DNA from: Patescibacteria group bacterium
Lineage (GTDB): Bacteria; Patescibacteriota; Microgenomatia; UBA12405; JAHJSD01
Length of the DNA stretch: 13,563 nucleotides
Assembly (NCBI GenBank): GCA_018830585.1
Contig: JAHJSD010000032.1
Span: 1 to 13,563 of the forward strand
Direction of reading: 5' to 3'
This document shows, one piece after another, positions 12,724 through 13,563 of the stretch. The position numbers and the translations under genes are program-made. The notes beneath the pieces are model-generated. The model did no database searches. It saw only the letters and a list, made by a program, of their open reading frames with translations, and was not told the origin of the DNA. Position 1 is the first letter of the stretch; every line of letters begins with the position of its first letter.

Positions 12724-12853
12724 CTTTTCTCGAAAATTACAAAATCATTTAACCCAAGACTGGGCAAATTTCTTACCGGCCCTAAAAAACAAGAAAAACT
12801 ACAGAAACTTATAAAGTCAGCTTCGGATTAAAGATTATCAAATTTTAGGAACA

Positions 12854-12897
12854 AAACACTCTAATGATTCGAATCATTAGAGTGTTTATAGTTTTTT
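12854..12897. terminator. Perfect 34-nt palindrome, probable terminator
   Basis: AAACACTCTAATGATTC (12854-12870) is immediately followed by its exact complement (12871-12887), with a TTCGAA centre. On the minus strand the stem ends in TTTTGTT just after the stop of the Cys-rich gene. On the plus strand ATAG and six T follow. It can act as a terminator for the minus gene and possibly in both directions. The rest of 12724-12900 has no visible gene. Confidence 0.65.
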
Positions 12898-12900
12898 AAT

Positions 12901-13272
12901 TCAACTTTCTATGAGAGTGTCCTCAGGAATAGGTTCCGTCAAACCGCCTGGTCCGCTTTCTCCTTGACAAACGGAACCTTCCTCAAATCGACAACGGCCG
13001 CATACGGGAAAGTTTAGCGGAGAAATCGCCAGCGGAGAGTTCGAGCCGGTACTCCCCCGAGCTCGTGGACCATCCTTCTCGCATCCAACAGCACAACACA
13101 GGGGAAGCTCGCCAGTCCCTAAACTAACTGCCTTTCCGCAAAGAGAAACTCGATCCTTGTCAAGATCGCAAGTTACCACCAGAGAATCATTTGATCCTAC
13201 AACACTTAAAACAGTTTCCACTCTTTCTCCTCTGATAAAAAGTACTGCTCTCAATTCTAACTCATTTTCCAT
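12901..13272 (-). CDS. Cys-rich small protein, possible zinc binding
   Basis: This 123-residue protein is not one I recognise. The N-terminal half (1-60) looks like a beta-strand domain (ELRAVLFIRGERVETVLSVV). The second half has Cys clusters, LPLCCAVGCEKDG and FPVCGRCRFEEGSVCQGE, the latter with a CxxC plus a further Cys, suggesting a zinc or iron-sulfur site. The tail is acidic and Pro/Gly-rich. I chose ATG 13272 because TATAAT (13280-13285) ends 7 nt upstream. An in-frame ATG 16 codons earlier (13320) would lie upstream of the transcript. The gene is followed by a 34-nt palindromic terminator. The IS30 end begins only about 40-70 bp upstream, so the insertion abuts this promoter. Confidence 0.65.
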   Translation of the reverse strand: MENELELRAVLFIRGERVETVLSVVGSNDSLVVTCDLDKDRVSLCGKAVSLGTGELPLCCAVGCEKDGPRARGSTGSNSPLAISPLNFPVCGRCRFEEGSVCQGESGPGGLTEPIPEDTLIES

Positions 13273-13279
13273 GTGGATT

Positions 13280-13308
13280 ATTATAGGATAAAAAGTCAAG
13301 ATAGTAAA
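13280..13308 (-). promoter_or_regulatory. Leaderless-type promoter of the Cys-rich gene
   Basis: -35 TTTACT (13303-13308) and -10 TATAAT (13280-13285) are exactly 17 bp apart on the minus strand. The -10 ends 7 nt before ATG 13272. Confidence 0.6.
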
Positions 13309-13343
13309 GCCGCGCTGCATTCGCAGTTGAAGCGCACCAGAAT

Positions 13344-13563
13344 TTATAATATTCTTTTCCCCAACAACTGATTAAACTTCTCATTAGGCGTTAAGAATCC
13401 TAAACATTTTCTTGGGGTATTGTTCATCTTTTCTTCAATGATACCAATCTGACTTACCGGTATTTTATCAAGACTTGTTCCTTTAGGAAGATACCTCCTT
13501 ATCCTGCCAATGGTGTTCTCTACCGTTCCTTTCTCCCAGCTGCTGTATGGATGGCAAAAGTAA
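13344..13563 (-). CDS. IS30-family transposase, C-terminal part (runs off window)
   Basis: Translation of the minus strand gives 72 residues ending at TAA (13344-13346). The start YFCHPYSSWEKGTVENTIGR and the stretch RRYLPKGTSLDKI are diagnostic of the catalytic core end of IS30 transposases, including the final Glu of the DDE triad (GTVEN). MNNTPRKCLGFLTPNE is the usual C-terminal block. The reading frame is intact through the window edge, so the element may be functional. The end of the insertion sequence should lie between the stop codon and about 13310; GCAGTTGAAGCGCACCAG there may contain the terminal inverted repeat, but the other end is outside the window. Confidence 0.92.
   Translation of the reverse strand, partial: YFCHPYSSWEKGTVENTIGRIRRYLPKGTSLDKIPVSQIGIIEEKMNNTPRKCLGFLTPNEKFNQLLGKRIL

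Noticed and set aside
13273..13320. 16-residue N-terminal extension of the Cys-rich protein
   Set aside because: It lies over the -35/-10 promoter elements, upstream of the predicted transcription start.

Overview
The window looks like accessory-rich chromosome from a small-genome bacterium, most likely a Patescibacteria/CPR lineage such as Microgenomates. This is inference. It rests on AT-leaning short genes, very few Shine-Dalgarno sites, many -10 boxes placed 5-8 nt before the start codon (leaderless-type starts), small unrecognised proteins, intergenic DNA full of nested palindromic repeats, and an IS30-type transposase. No rRNA or ribosomal-protein gene fixes the taxonomy.

Left part (1-3555): a tRNA-Ile with anticodon UAU (minus); an 85-codon basic protein with the only strong Shine-Dalgarno site I see, behind a good promoter; mtaB, a radical-SAM tRNA methylthiotransferase carrying a terminator-like hairpin inside its coding sequence; an 81-codon small gene that forms a complete promoter-ORF-terminator unit; and a tRNA-Arg(CCU) whose anticodon loop has C in place of the near-universal U33. 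The space between is occupied by dispersed palindromic repeats.

Middle part (3556-8004): a ~506-residue protein with a nucleoside-phosphorylase-like C-terminal domain, then about 1 kb of repeats with no convincing gene (5077-6137). Next come a divergent RpiB-like protein lacking the usual catalytic residues, a membrane-associated protein of unknown function sharing a palindromic -10 box with it, and deoC (deoxyribose-phosphate aldolase). The phosphorylase-like protein, RpiB-like protein and DeoC together suggest nucleoside/pentose-phosphate salvage.

Right part (8114-12255): a four-gene membrane redox/radical-SAM neighbourhood. It holds a CcdA/TauE-SafE-like thiol transporter, a secreted/membrane Cys- and His-containing protein that could bind heme, an AmrS-type radical SAM enzyme of the AmmeMemoRadiSam group, and a large membrane protein of the fused transporter/spermidine-synthase type with a degenerate synthase core. 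From 6138 to 12255 seven genes alternate strands strictly (- + - + - + -). They overlap tail to tail and diverge from shared short intergenic regions, most with their own -10 element, so they are not an operon despite apparent functional links.

The right edge has two small unrecognised genes (one with an HExxH motif, one Cys-rich), separated by a perfect 34-nt palindrome, and the C-terminal part of an IS30-family transposase running off the window. No CRISPR array, toxin-antitoxin pair or phage module was seen.
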